Below are positions 10,418-24,700 of a DNA stretch of 64,000 nucleotides, in pieces. Source of the DNA: Nectonema munidae (lineage: Eukaryota; Nematomorpha; Nectonematoida; Nectonematidae); the NCBI GenBank assembly GCA_030549495.1, contig JAUIRK010000293.1, forward strand, positions 496,001-560,000, in the 5' to 3' direction. A program made the position numbers and the translations under genes. The notes under the pieces are model-generated. The model ran no database searches. It was given only the letters and a program-made list of their open reading frames with translations, and had not been told where the DNA came from. The number at the start of each line of letters is the position of its first letter. Within the stretch, counting starts at the first letter, position 1.

Positions 10418-12754
10418 ATGGGTTCACCTGTGAAAGGAAATTCGCAGTCAAATCCAAAATCTATAGAACAGATTTATCAAAAAAAGACACAACTGGAGCA
10501 TATCTTGCTTCGTCCTGACACTTACATTGGATCAGTAGAAACGCTAACACAAGTAAGACACTAGATTTATTTTCATCTATATTTTTCGTAAAAAAAATTT
10601 ATACCATTGTTTTCAACGCTTATTTTTTTTATTTTTCTCAGCTAAACTCTCAATATCTTATCTACTACATTTGGTGTATCTAGAAATATACTATAGTAGA
10701 AAAGACAGACTAGGTCCTAATTGGTTATAGAACAATTCCTCCAGACATTTGCCCTCTGGACAATTACCGCCGTACAACGTCCTACGATATATTTATTTAA
10801 AATCTGATTTAAAAAAAATTGAAGAAAATGTTTAACTACAAATAAAAAAATATGAAAAAAATATTAACTTATAATTTCAAATTTTGAGCTATACAATTTA
10901 AATCATAATTAGTTACATTCGAAATACTAATTCTAAAATCAATCATATTACAAAAACTAACTAAAATTAATATTTTTTAAAATCATTAGATTTGCTAAAT
11001 ATATCTGGGTCAGTTGTTCGGGGGTAATTGTCCGGTTACCTTACTAATTGTTTCATATAATGTGACAATTAGTGTAGTTTATTTAATCAGATTAAATGTT
11101 GACTTTTTACCTCTTTTAGGCTTCATCAAAATGGTTTATACTTATTATATCACGATTATAATATAAAATAAATATTCTTTGTAATTTGAGAAATCTTTCC
11201 TATTTAAAAATTAAGTATGTTTAAGATAATAAATTAGATTTTTTATACTTATAGTGGAACCTCGACCTACGAAAAAATCGGTTTATCAATTATTTTGACA
11301 AAAAAATTAGCCTCAGCTTATGAGCTGTTTCTTTTTATAATCCATTATAATGCCTTTTCCTTTCTTGATTTTCTATCTCACTAATAAGCTATCTTTTACC
11401 TATAACAAGTTTATAATTCACATGTATTTATATATATTGCCAGGGTCGTTCGCAAAAAACGAGGGGGGGGGGGCAAAAAAGGATTTCTTGCTGTGCAAAA
11501 AGCAAAATTTGTATGCTATTTTTATTGCACTGACTTTGCCTGCAACAACATGTGCAGTGGAGAGGTCTTTTAGCACAATGAAAAAAGGGTTGGGACTTGG
11601 CTGAGATCAAGAATGAGCGATGAACGTTTTTCCCGCCTTTGTGTGTTTAGTGTCCATCGTAATAAAATAAATAGCCAGCTTACAGAATTAAAAAACAAAG
11701 TTAATAATATAATTACACTATTAATCTGGTAATAAATGCATATTTTTTTGCATTTATTTTCTTTCTTTTTGTATTTTTGTGGCATTTTTCCCTTTATAAA
11801 TTCTAAGCCCCCCTTCTCCCTTACTGAGGACGCCCTTGTATACTGCTTATAATTTAGACTAAAATATCAAAAACTTTTAATGACATAAAAACAAAATTAA
11901 AAAACTTTACAGAATTAATTAAATTTGTAATTAGCACTTTAAAGTATAAGATGTTTTTTGTGAAAAAGTCATTAAATTGTGAATGCTAGAAATTTGTATG
12001 CTATTTCCACTTCTATATGTTAGCCACAGTGTCTTATATTCTCAATCGTATATTCTTGTCCATAGCTATCTTATATGGTTATTTCTGAAAATGTGTCAAA
12101 ACTTATTCGCGAGAATTCTTTCAAGGATATGGATCAATTTTTTAGTTATTTATTTATTTGTTTGTTTAATTCTAACACTTTCATGTCGCGATTGTATTTA
12201 TCTTCAAGTATCGATAAATTTTTACAATTATTTAATTTATATTTAGAATATGTTGGTTTACAATGAAGATGGTGGCTTGGAGACACGCTCAATAACATTT
12301 GTTCCAGGCCTCTACAAAATATTCGACGAAATTTTAGGTATGTTCTATTGTATATAGGAGTCCTTCACCTGTTTGATTCTTATTTTTTGACTAGTCAATG
12401 CCAGAGATAATAAAGTCAATGATCCCTCCATGAATCTCATAAAGATCAATATTGATCCGTAAGTTCATTCTCATAAGTATAATACTCGAAGCCTACCATC
12501 TTATTTTCAGGAAAGAAAACAAGATATCCATATGGAATAATGGAAAGGGAATTCCAATTAAAATTCACGAAAAGGAGAAGATGTACGTTCCAGAATTGAT
12601 ATTTGGACATTTGCTCACATCCAGCAACTACGATGACAGCGAAAAAAAGGTGACTGGTGGGCGAAATGGCTATGGTGCAAAGCTTTGCAATATCTTTTCC
12701 ACAGAATTCATCCTTGAAACCGTTTCTAAAGTTGACAAAAAGAAGTTTAAGCAA
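10418..12754 (+). CDS. TOP2: TOP2 exons 1-4: GHKL ATPase domain
   Basis: Residues 1-178. Exon 1 ends ...[10 protein letters not shown]. Exon 2 carries [14 protein letters not shown] and exon 3 [10 protein letters not shown]; together they make the DEILVNARDN box that binds ATP/Mg. Exon 4 has [28 protein letters not shown] (ATP lid) and ends in KKKFKQ. Introns 2 and 3 are 57 and 52 nt. Intron 1 (10553-12246) is 1.7 kb and holds the hAT derivative. Confidence 0.96.
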
Positions 12755-15700
12755 GTAAGACCATATAGATACACGGTGATGTTTTAAACCACTCCCTATT
12801 TTTTTCTAATTCTACCAAAAAATCTTTTTTTTAATCGAAGAACTCTCCTCACTGTCCAGAAAATCTTGTTTCTATTGTCCATATAATTTCGTATATTCTT
12901 TGCCATCTACAGTAGAATTTATTGGCGATGAAATAGAATGTCTATCACTTTACCGCAACAGGTGTGCCATGTCTTATGTGTTGAAAGTTTTTTAATTTTT
13001 ATTGACTGAAAAATTTAGGAAAAAGATGAACTTTAAAAATAAGTTGGGAATCATTGGTCTTAATCTAAAATATTCTCACGTAACATAGACACGTCTCTAT
13101 TAGAGTCATAGCTATATTTTCTTCCTTGGGAGTTTCGAAAAAATAACTCTGAATCCGCACGTACATATGTTATACATTGGTAGAAAAGAATATTTCTTTT
13201 AGCGAGAGTAGTGTATCTACTCTTTGTATTATTATCAAACAGATTCTACTAAATAGAAATACTACAACTGTAATAAATTTTCTTTTTTATTCTCACAGTT
13301 TATTTTGAGCAGTGTGTAATCATTTCATGTTGTGAAACTGGTATCGCTAGTTATAATGGTAATACTGCATAATTGGAGTATCAATCATTACCAATAGGAA
13401 GGACAGCATTTTAGCCAATGAATTCGCACTCAAAATTGGAAGCCATTTATTAATTTTCCTTCTCTCCAACCTGCCACATAGGTCGCTATTTTTAAGAAAA
13501 CTGATGATTTCTTGATTTTAAATTTAGTTTGTAATAAGTTACTTTATGCGCTCTGCTTTTTCTGAGATCAAATCAGTTATATCAAGGATTTAAAAAAAAA
13601 TAATAATCCAGGCCTCTACAAAATATATTTGTGTATTTTTGTATTTTTAGCATTCTTTTTTAACTTTCTATGATAGCATATTGATAATAAAATGCGTTTT
13701 CTTATTTATTAGAGAGTTTTCGCCTCTCAGAGTTGGTTTATTTTTATTTTGGTGTCCAATTTATTCTTTCATTTGTCACATATTTTTTGATTGTGTGAAA
13801 CCTTGTACTTGCAGAATTTGTATAAAATGTAAAAATAGAGTGGCACTTTGACAATGAACCCAAAACTTCTGAATTACGATAATAATTAGTTCTACAGACA
13901 GTTGAGCTTACAGATGATAATTGGATCCGCAGAGAAATTATTTTAACCTCAAGGGTAGAATAATCCTCAAAAGTGTTTTAATAACGGGGAGAGTGGGGCA
14001 AGTAAATAAAATTAGGATGAACACCTAAATAAAATTTAATTAATTTTTCGTTTTCTTAATGTACTGCTATCTATGCAATTTTTGCATCTATTAATTGAAG
14101 AATAGAACCTAAAAGTTTTTGATTTATTATTTCTTGAATTATTATTTCAAACTTATAAGTTAGTAACTATTATTAATTAAAAAAAGAAGAATAAATTTAT
14201 TTGGCAAAATAAACGATAGTAAATCACAGAAAAAAATTATTAGTTAAAGCTGTTCATTAATTCGACAAAAAACTAAATATAATAAATCTTAAAACGCGAG
14301 GATATAAAGGCCTTAAGCCGCTGAGATGAAAATCCTATAAAGGTTTATAAATTTTACACCAGGGGCGCACCTAATGTGTTTTCAGGGGAGGGGGGCGAAA
14401 ATGACCTTCGCCCCCTCCCAATAATATTCTATAAGTAAGAGCTGCTGCTTGTTTATAAAACATGTATGATGATCGCATTATAGGATGTAATGATCATTCG
14501 AATACATGATAATTTAAGATAAGAGAATAAAAGAGAAAATGCAGACTTTCGAGTCAAACATCATTCCAAGCTGCTCTGAAATTCCTATCAAAAATATTTT
14601 ACAAACGATGTGAGAGCTATATAATAATAATCCATTTTTTCAAACTGAAACTTTTAATAGCACACAATAAGTAAACAATGTTTATCACAGTGTCTCCTTA
14701 TAATATTTTTGAGCAAACACATCTTGATGATTCACTAGATTTTTTCATCTTCTGTTACAGTGATTCTATTTCTCTTTCTGTCTCCTTCTCTGTTTTTCTC
14801 TTCCGCTTTCTCTGTCAAAACTCAATCATTCAAGCTCTCTTCTCTCATTCAAGCTCGCTTCTCTCATTCAAGCTAAGCTCTCTTATCTTGTTTAAGCTCT
14901 CCTATCTCATTCAGCTTTCTTCTCTCTAATTTGTATTTAGAGTTAAATTAAAAATAATTCTATTTTATCTCATTAGAAACTAGTTTTTAGCGGAATATAA
15001 GTTCAATATTTTCAGAACCTTTTTTCATGATACCAAAGTTCATCTATTCAAATTAATCACAGATTTTTGGTAAAAATTTAGTTCCATCAATACACCAAAT
15101 ATTTTGCAAAAATGAAAATTTGTTTCTTTTTAAATAAGAGAAAAATAGTTTTCAATCGTTACAACTTTATATCAATGAATATTGTCATACTCGCGTTAAA
15201 AATTTTTTCCAACAAAAGTCATTTATTTGAATCTTTGAAAAAAGAACGTTGAATCAGTACGTTTGTTGCATTTTGTAACATTTGAAAACTTTAATTTTTC
15301 AAGTCAAGAAATTTTTTCAATAGCTATTTGGGAATGGATATTTTGACTAGCTATTCAGTTTAAAGCAAAAATACTCTATTTGTTAATATTTGAACAGAGA
15401 TATTTTTTATAATATTCGATTGTTAAATTTTATAAGTAACACCGTACATAATTATAATTAAATCATTCTTTTGAAGAAAATTTCTTGATTATTATAATAA
15501 AAATATAATATCGAAACAAAATGTTTCAGTTGTTAAAATGTACTTTATCTATTTATGACAGCTGCCAGAATTTTATTTGTTGACAGAAATAGTTAAAAAC
15601 CAAAATTTTTATAATATCGCTTATTATCAGACTTAATTTGTATACACAGAGATTGTTAACATCAGAGGACTTTTTAGACTTTATGTCGTTTAATGCAATA

Positions 15701-18700
15701 AGAACGTCATTATCGTTAACTTTTGGGAAATGGAAAGAATGATTAGCAATGTCAAGGTATTTGATGAATTCGTTATTAGAGTTATCATCAATAATACTAT
15801 TGGTAGATAGAAAATGCTCATTTAAATAGTCGGATATGACTTTCCCATTTTTTTCCAATTTTTCCATCAATTTTAATAGGAATATCATTCTCCTTCTCAG
15901 GTTTTATTATTTTATTTATCTTATCCAAAACATTTTTAGAGGTTCTTTACACTCGGAAATTTTGGTATAGGCGTCATGTTTCAACATTTTAATTTTAGCT
16001 TTAACCTTATTTCTATGAAAAATAAACTTGCTTTTTGTATTTTTAGCATTCTTTTTCAACTTTCTATGATAGCAATTTCTTTTTCAATCAAATCAAGCAC
16101 ATCCTTTGTTATCCCATTGTTAAACTTTTGTTTATATTTATTCTCTTTAGAAACAACATATATTTTTATAGAAACAAATATTTCATTAGAATTTAAACCA
16201 ATCAAAAGTTCTACTGTTTTCTACAAAAACATTCTCATTAAAACGTGTTGATAAATTTGGAATATTATTTGACTTTTTTATATTAAGAGATAATATGAGA
16301 ATGTTATAGTTGTAGTAAAAATAAATGATTTATAAACACTTATGTTTGATCGCATAAAAATGTCTAATAATGTTTCAGATGCCGGACGAGTTATACCCGT
16401 CACCGCTGGCTTTAAAAAATTCGATATAATAATGTTCAAAAGGTCTGATACTTTATGGGAAAATCCACTTTAAGTAAACCAATATTAAAGTCACACATTA
16501 AGATGCTTAAATTCGATGGACAAATATTTGCGAAAACAAAATTAGAAAACTCGTCAACAAAGTATTTTCGAGGTAAAAATACTTTATTGAAAAAACTTCG
16601 AAATAATCATTTTGATAACCACTAATAATGATCTCAAATTTGGATGAAATATGCTAGACCACAATACTTTGTGAGCCTGCAGGGTGCGTGGATGAAAATA
16701 TAGTCTTCAATGCTAAAATTAGTACTCACATCTTGTAACCACGTCTCCTGCAGAGCTAAAACCTTTAATGGTGCTCCAACAATTCTATTAAAATTAAACA
16801 AGAAAACTTCAAGTTCAAAAAATTTTGGAAGAATTTATTGTATATTTAGGCTAAAAATATTAAAATCAAAGAAAACATTTCTAGATAGGGTTTCATACGA
16901 TATATATTCTGTAAAAACTTTATCAGTTAAATTGACATGAGTGAAATAATTAGTATTCAACAAGTTTTTAGAGAAATTATTCATATATATGGTATATTTT
17001 TTTTAACAAAGTTCAACCCATTTATAAAACAAGGAGAGTAGGAACTCCCAGCAGAATGATTATTATTTTTAAGTTTCAAAACGAAACAATTATTGCATTT
17101 TAAATTCTTGGAATTATTAGATACCTTACATTCCGCATAATTATGTTGTTGACCACAAAACTTACATATTTTAACTGGATTTTTACAATTTTGCAGTGTA
17201 TGTTTATGAGAGAATAATCTAATTGTATAACTTAACTAACTAAATGAAAATATTAACTGAGGCAAACTACTTTCTCTGATTTAGAAGCATTCTTGTTGCT
17301 CATTTATATGTGTGTTTAAATGATTGAATCTTGATTCTAAATGTTCCCAAAATTAACAACTTAAAACGAGAGTGTAAATAGCATAATTTTTACCTGCGAA
17401 TGATGTTAGCACTTTTAGACGCTTCGCGCTGACTGAGTACTCAACTTACGGCAGAGTGGGAAAACAAATTTAGTTACTTCGGATTGAGGATTTGAAGCTA
17501 CATCATCATACAGCGCTTAGCCATATGTTGAAGCCTACTTATGGAGCCATCGTTACTTTACAATGGCTGCAATATTGGCACAACTTCCATACCCTAACCT
17601 TAAGAACATTTATCGAGAGAAAAGTTTTAACTTATTTTTTGAACTAGCTGATGTTACACTGGTATTTAGATAGTGTAATTTTGCGGCCAACAACAAGAAG
17701 TACTTGCAATAAATATAAAATTTTCACATTCTTCTGTTATGTGCCAATTGGCAATCAAATATTCTTCAAATAAGTAGTTGCTTTAAGTACACAATATAGA
17801 TTTCATAAATTAGTTACTAATTTAAATATATATTTTTGAATAGGCTACTCTTTCTCATCTTTTTTCATGCTTATACTCATACTTTTATTCTTATTTTTAG
17901 ACATGGAGAAACAATATGTCTGTTGCAGATAAACCTAAAATTGTTGATTACTCTGGCAGCGAATATACATGCATTACCTTTAAGCCCGACTTAACCAAGT
18001 TCAAAATGGAAAGCCTGGGTAAAGACATTGTCGACTTGTTCAAAAAAAGAGCTTACGATATAGCTGCTACCGTTCCAAACATTAAAGTCACGCTGAATGG
18101 CTCTCCGGTTCCAGTAAACTATTTGCATAAATATTAAGATACATCAAAACAACCATAATCCCATAATATATGACTTCTGCCATGTTTTTATTACATCAAT
18201 ATTTTATATGTTAGTATAATTATCCAAAGGGTTTTTTATACAAATAAAAATGTATTTTGATTCTTTTTCACAATACATTTTTAAATGATATTAGTTATTT
18301 GGTTTGTTTGGTAGGTTGTTTGAAAAAAGAATTAAATTTTAAAACAAAAAATTATTTATTTTAAAAACTCTCAGACTAACTGTACAATTCAGCAAACAAA
18401 CTAACTACATAACTGATTCATTTAGTAATGAATTTATTTTTATCTTTTATAAGCGATAATAAGTAACAATCTATTATATATAAATAAACTGAAAAATAAA
18501 TAATTTTTTTATAATAAACATGCAATGATGGAATCGACCAAAGGTCAACCGTAGACAAATATATTTTAGTTTATTAAAACCGTTATTAATAAATTGAGCA
18601 TAGTGCATGACTTAAATCAAAAATCGTCAATACCTTTGTATAGTAGTTCATGCTACTGGTCCTGTTGAAACTTATGAATTAAATTATGAAAATCACTCTT

Positions 18701-21700
18701 CAATAACAAAAACAACAACACCCTGCTTCACTCAATTCACTTTCAATCTTTAACTCTACACCACCCATACATAACCTCGGTACATACATAAACCTGAAGA
18801 ATCATTGCCTATCAACAGCATACGTGCTCTCGCTCAAAAAAACAAACTATGATCACCTCCTCCTCAAATCAACATGATACGTCATTAGATCTCACATCCT
18901 TATATACTAACATTACACACCGACATAGATATTTAAAAAAATACATATACATATATCTCTCTTGGGTCCAACCAAATCGGCTCGGTCGCCACTGGTATGG
19001 TGATGAGAAGATATTTGACATTGAAGTAATCTCACCAAATATAAGTAGCACGGGTAGAATATTTAGTTGTATCCTTTCTTCTGCAATTATAATTGCGCTT
19101 AAAAAGGTGAGTGTTTTATAGGAATGGAGGAGCAGAGATGACGAAAATCAGATGGATTTATTGTTAGAACGAAATATATACATTCCACTACTTCACATAT
19201 TTATTTAAAACTTTTCTTTAAGGTAGGAGAATAAATTCAAAGACTTGATTCTAAATTAGAAGCTAGCGTTTTCACTGGATCACTAATTCATAGTGCGTCT
19301 TTTCCATTAAATCTAAATCAGAAATATCGTCATTTAAAGCATCGATTTTCCTTGTTAAAGCTAGAAAAAAAATTCAAATCACAAATCTACCATAAGGAAC
19401 TCATAAAAATATGTTTAACTATTATGAAATTTTTTTGAAAATATATCTAAATCAGAAATATCGTCATTTAAAGCATCGATTTTCCTTGTTAAAGCTAGAA
19501 AAAAATTCAAATCACAAATCTACCATAAGGAACTCATAAAAATATGTTTAACTATTATGAAATTTTTTTGAAAATATATTTCAAAATGATATTCCCATCT
19601 CGCTTTTTTCGGAGAATCTTTGGGCTGCGAGATGTTTTCGTAAATTTAAATATCCAAATAAATTTAAGTAAATAAAAAGTATAAAAGTTTAAAGAATCAA
19701 ACATTGTTTTCAATTACATAATGACACACGTAGAAAAATTGCAACATACGAATTGAAATTGGCATTATTTAATTAGTAGGATCTAGTAATTTCCTTTTCT
19801 CTAACAAAAAAAGTTTATCAAGCTCATCAAATCTTCTTTCATCTGGAATTTCTGCTTATTTTTTTTCATAAACTATGATATTACAATTAGATACATTTTT
19901 GGCCTCAAATCGAGTAACGATTTTAAATAAGTAACAAATTACAGATTAAACTACCACGCTTTTGAAACAAAGAATGGATTTATTTATTTCTTGTAATTAT
20001 AAGTGGCATGACATTTTTATTTTTTAGGTGCATAATTTTCAAGAGTATATAAATTTGATTACAAAAGATAAGACGGATGAATTTGACAATGCTCTCACGG
20101 TTGCTTATGAAAAGTGCAATCCTAGATGGGAAGTTGGGGTGGCGCTTAGCGATAAAGGATATCAGAATATTAGTTTTGTCAACGGAATTGCTACATACAA
20201 GGTTTGCATTATATTTAGTTAACATTTTCAAATTTATCATCTGTTTTTCCTTTTGGTTGAATTTTTATGCTATTAAAGACATGAAAAGCCTAAAAATGAA
20301 ATTTGAATATGCGTTACGCATAATTTAATTACCTAACAATGTGAATTTTTAGGGTGGCAGACATGTGGATACAGTTTCAGATGCTTTAGTAACTAAAATT
20401 ACCGAACATATTAAGAAGAAAAATAAATCAGGTTTAACTCCAAAGCCTTTTCAAGTATTTATGAATGATTTTTCAGGCTATTGTTTTTTCACTTCCCCCA
20501 AATACTCATTTAGATAAAAAATCACGTATGGTTGTTTGTGAATTGCTTGATTGAGAATCCTACTTTTGACTCGCAAACAAAGGAAAATATGACATTGCAA
20601 AGTAAGTCCTTTGGCTCCAAACCAGTTTTCTCTGACAAATTCATCAATTCCGTCGTAACAAAGTGCGGAATAGTTGATAGTATATTGAATTGGATTAAGT
20701 TCAAAACGCAAGTACGCATTTTTGAGAGTTTTACTTTTTTCTTTACTCACCAATATTTTTACACTTTTAGACTCAAATGGATCAAAAATGTTCTTCGAAA
20801 AAGCAAACGAAATTGAAAGGCATTCCTAAGCTGGACGATGCAAATAATGCTGGTACCAAATTTTCATCTGCGTGCACCCTCATACTGACAGAAGGGGACT
20901 CAGCAAAAACATTGGCTGTTTCTGGATTAGGGGTCATTGGGCGAGACAACTATGGCGTTTTTCCATTAAGGGGTAAACTCCTAAATGTGAGAGAGGCATC
21001 CAGCAAACAAGTAATTTTTGGGCTTTCTTTGCTAGATAAACTTTTTGAATGTAATTTTAATTCTTTTTAATACATTTTAATTAGCTGACATTTTGTCACT
21101 CGTCACTTAATCACCAGCTTCATCATCACTACTCTGAAAATGCATTACGCAATAATGATTATTATGATTAAGAACGTTAACTGTGATTGACTGTCAAATG
21201 AATTATATTTGTTCATTTACGCGTGATGAAAAGTCGTAGCACTACAAATTTTACTTTCAGACATTTTTTTCGCATTTTAATCCTTTCATATTTTTGTTGA
21301 ATCATTTCAATTATATTATGATATTTAATATTTTGAAAATATACCTTATTTGGTAACACTTAATTTCAATAATTAAAATGCCTATTATTATATAGATAAT
21401 AATTAATAAACTATATAATGTATATAGACGCATATCCAATATATTGAAATAAACTTATTGTTTTCTTAACAAGATGTACTATGCATGGTCTTATTCCTTT
21501 AAAACAGCCTTACAGTATCTGAGAATTTATCTAATTCTTAATATACAGTTACGTACTCTTTTAGATAATTTGTCATTTTTGTCTATATATTTAAATTAAT
21601 AAAAACATTACGTTGTTTTTTTGCCTTGCGAATAAAGGCCTCTAATATTCCTTAGGACAATCACTAAATATAGAGGCATTTTTTTAAGTAACTCAATCAC

Positions 21701-24700
21701 TGCCTATTTTAATTTTGTTTTTTTATATATATATTTATTCATTTGGAAGTTAATTTGAAATAATATAGTTTGTTCATCAAAATTAAAAAAACAAATTCAA
21801 TTATAATGCTAGGTAAGAAATTGATGTAAAATTAGATAAATTTGTCACTAAAAATGGATTTCAGATCAGAAAAATTCATATATATATATAAATCTTCAAT
21901 CTTTTGTATAATTAGATACCTTATTGAGAGAAATATGATATCACTCAAACTTCGATATTTTTCATAGATTATCTTTTCTTGGTACGTATTTTCGAATTGT
22001 ATTTTTTTGAAAAAAATATTTGTCAATCAAATGTTTTTGCCTGTAATTTGTATATTTTCTTTGAATTAATTACTATTTATCATAATAAAATGGCCTAATT
22101 TTTACAGTGTACCTATATTAAATAAGCGAATCTAATATAATAACAATTGAGTTTTGTCTACGCATAAAACATTTTTACTTTAACACGATCATCTCTTAAC
22201 AACCACAACAACAAGTTTCAATTCTTTCCAATTAATCCAGATTGAAATTTATTCGACCACGCTTGGTGCTTTTCTTAAATGGTCTCTAAACATAGGGTTG
22301 ACTGTATATGTAATAAAAGTTTATTTGTTTTCAACTTGGACCAAATTATGTTTAATAGTGAATAGTGTAAAAATATATATCTTTACTCACAAAGCCTCGT
22401 GACATAATTTTAGATTCTTGAAAATTCTGAAATAAACAACATCATCCGCATAATGGGCTTGCAGTACAAAAAGAAATACGACAGTTTTGATGATTTGAAG
22501 GCTCTTCGCTACGGAAAAGTCATGATTATGACTGATCAAGATCAAGATGGATCGCATATAAAAGGCCTACTCATCAACTTCTTTCACTACAACTGGCCCA
22601 ATTTACTCAAATATCCTTTCCTAATTCAGTTTATCACTCCCATCGTCAAGGCAAGGCTTTATTGGTTTAAATAATAATAAACCGAGAAACATTGTATCCA
22701 GAAGTGGACTAATGGCGTTTAAAAGTATAATTTTGTTTCAAAAATAGAAAATTAAGTTTTATTTACAAAGTTTGAAGAAAGAATTTAAAATTTATTCATT
22801 ATTCTAAATGTGATCTTAAAGGTATCAATCACTGTTTGAATAAGAGGAACATAGTAGTTTAAATGATTGATAATATTCGAAATTGGAGTTTGGATCTCTA
22901 ACAATTTCTAGAGTTTATTAGAATTATTGATGCTGTCGGTTTTTTTCCTGTTAGTTTAATTCGTTCCACGTTAGTAAAAAAATATAGTTTGCAAAGTATT
23001 TTATTAGCTAACTCATTTAATAACCTACCTAATAATCAGGCTACATTCATTTAAAAAATTTAAATAAACGAAATAACTAAAGTGGATGTTTATTAAGATT
23101 TTGAATTTGCGTTAATTTTATTGTTCATATATTTTATAATCTTGTGCAAGGCCCTTGTCCTGAGCTGTATGAGGGACTAACCTTCTAAAATACGTGAAAT
23201 AATGTTTTAGAAATTTATCTGAAACCAATATAACAACTGGTCAACAATGAAAAGTGTAAAAAATGTATATACTGTTTTTTCATTTCTCTGAGCTTAATTA
23301 AAAAGACTTGTATTGCCGAATTATTTTTCCAACTTTTATTTTTACATTTAGAATTTAATTCGTTTCATTAAAGCGCTTCACTGGTCGGAACCTACGGAAG
23401 CAGTAGCTGGCTCTATCTAAACACTCTTTTAGAGAGTTCTATAAGATGTCTTTGAAATTCATAATAATAATAATAATAATGCATATGTGATAAACAGTTT
23501 ATTCATTTTTAGGCTTCCAAGGGAAATACAGTTAAATCTTTTTACTCACTACCCGAGTTTGAAGAATGGAAAAACGAAGCATCTGATTGGAATCGATGGA
23601 AAATAAAATACTACAAAGGTTTTTTTCTTTTTTTAAAGTTAACCAAATAATTTTTTTTGAAATAGGTTTGGGTACATCTACTTCTAAGGAAGCAAAAGAG
23701 TACTTTTCAGATTTGGCAACTCATCGAATTCCTTTTTCATATTCTGGAACTGGTGATGATGATTCCATTGAATTAGTACTTGTCAAAGACAAAGAATAAT
23801 TCCGGTTCTAATATTTTTTTCATTTCAGGCTTTCAGTAAAAAAAGAGTTGACGACAGAAAGGATTGGCTGATCAAAGGCATGAATTATCGCAAAGAAAGA
23901 AGGGAACAAGGCTTGTCTGAAGTATAGCTTTCCTTCCATAAAATTATTTAAAATCAAAAATGCTCAATAATATTGTCACTTTGCAACGAGATAGCGATGA
24001 TTACTTTACGCTCATGGTGCTAGAATAATTCTCTCTACGGATATTTTGCCGTAAAAATGAAAGAAATTTACTTAATAATAATTGGCTGATTTAGCAACTA
24101 TCAGAATAATAGAATCACGACTAGCTGACTGCTAATAATATGAATCTAAGTTTTCTTTATACATTTTTAAATAAAACAAATCACCTAACTCAATTACCAT
24201 CTTTTTGGCTTTTTAAATGAAACAAATTAAGCAAGTATCCAGCTAATCGTAAAACTAACTTACATTCATTTTAAATATTTATTAACCGGTTGTCGACTTT
24301 ACACAAATAAAATCGCCTGCTTTTATTAAAGCTTTTTAATACAAATCTTCTGCTTTACATTAAATATCGTCTGACTATTCTGGTCGTTAACGGGTTAAAG
24401 AAAACGAACAGTGTAATTGTATAAACAACTAGTTAACAATCAACCTACGTTCCTTAAAAATTTATTTTTAACCCATTTACGGCCAATGTTCCTATTTTGG
24501 AACATAATTAATTTCATCTTCGTCTGCTTTTTTCAATGACTTTGAATATAAATCGTCTGCGTTTTTTTAGATATCGTCTGCTTTGCTTGGCCTTAAATGG
24601 GTTAATATAATCCACCTTTTTTACAAACTTTTATTGAATGTGCCTGAATTTTATTTTTTTTATTTTACATTTCGATGTTCTTCCCTAGAAATGTCGTACG

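Larger units (their letters stand above)
12755..17900. other. TOP2 intron 4 (5.1 kb)
   Basis: Starts GTAAGA after KKKFKQ and ends TTTTTAG before TWRNNM. It contains a LINE scrap at 13635-13679, a hairpin with a hAT-like terminus at 14360-14419 and a LINE on the - strand at 15545-17300. At 14818-14890 there is a CTCTTCTCATTCAAG-type short tandem stretch. The rest shows nothing recognisable. Confidence 0.7.

Noticed and set aside
18114-18137. Extension of TOP2 exon 5 to the stop at 18137 (VNYLHKY)
   Set aside because: No GT donor follows, and the family alignment is gap-free only if the exon ends at CCA before GTAAAC at 18113.
18849-19121. 90-codon + frame in TOP2 intron 5
   Set aside because: Chance open frame in the intron; no similarity and no splice logic.
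23776-23799. TOP2 exon 12 running to the stop at 23799 (VLVKDKE)
   Set aside because: The conserved SIEL-AFSKK junction is obtained by splicing 23775 to 23829; the longer reading is intron.
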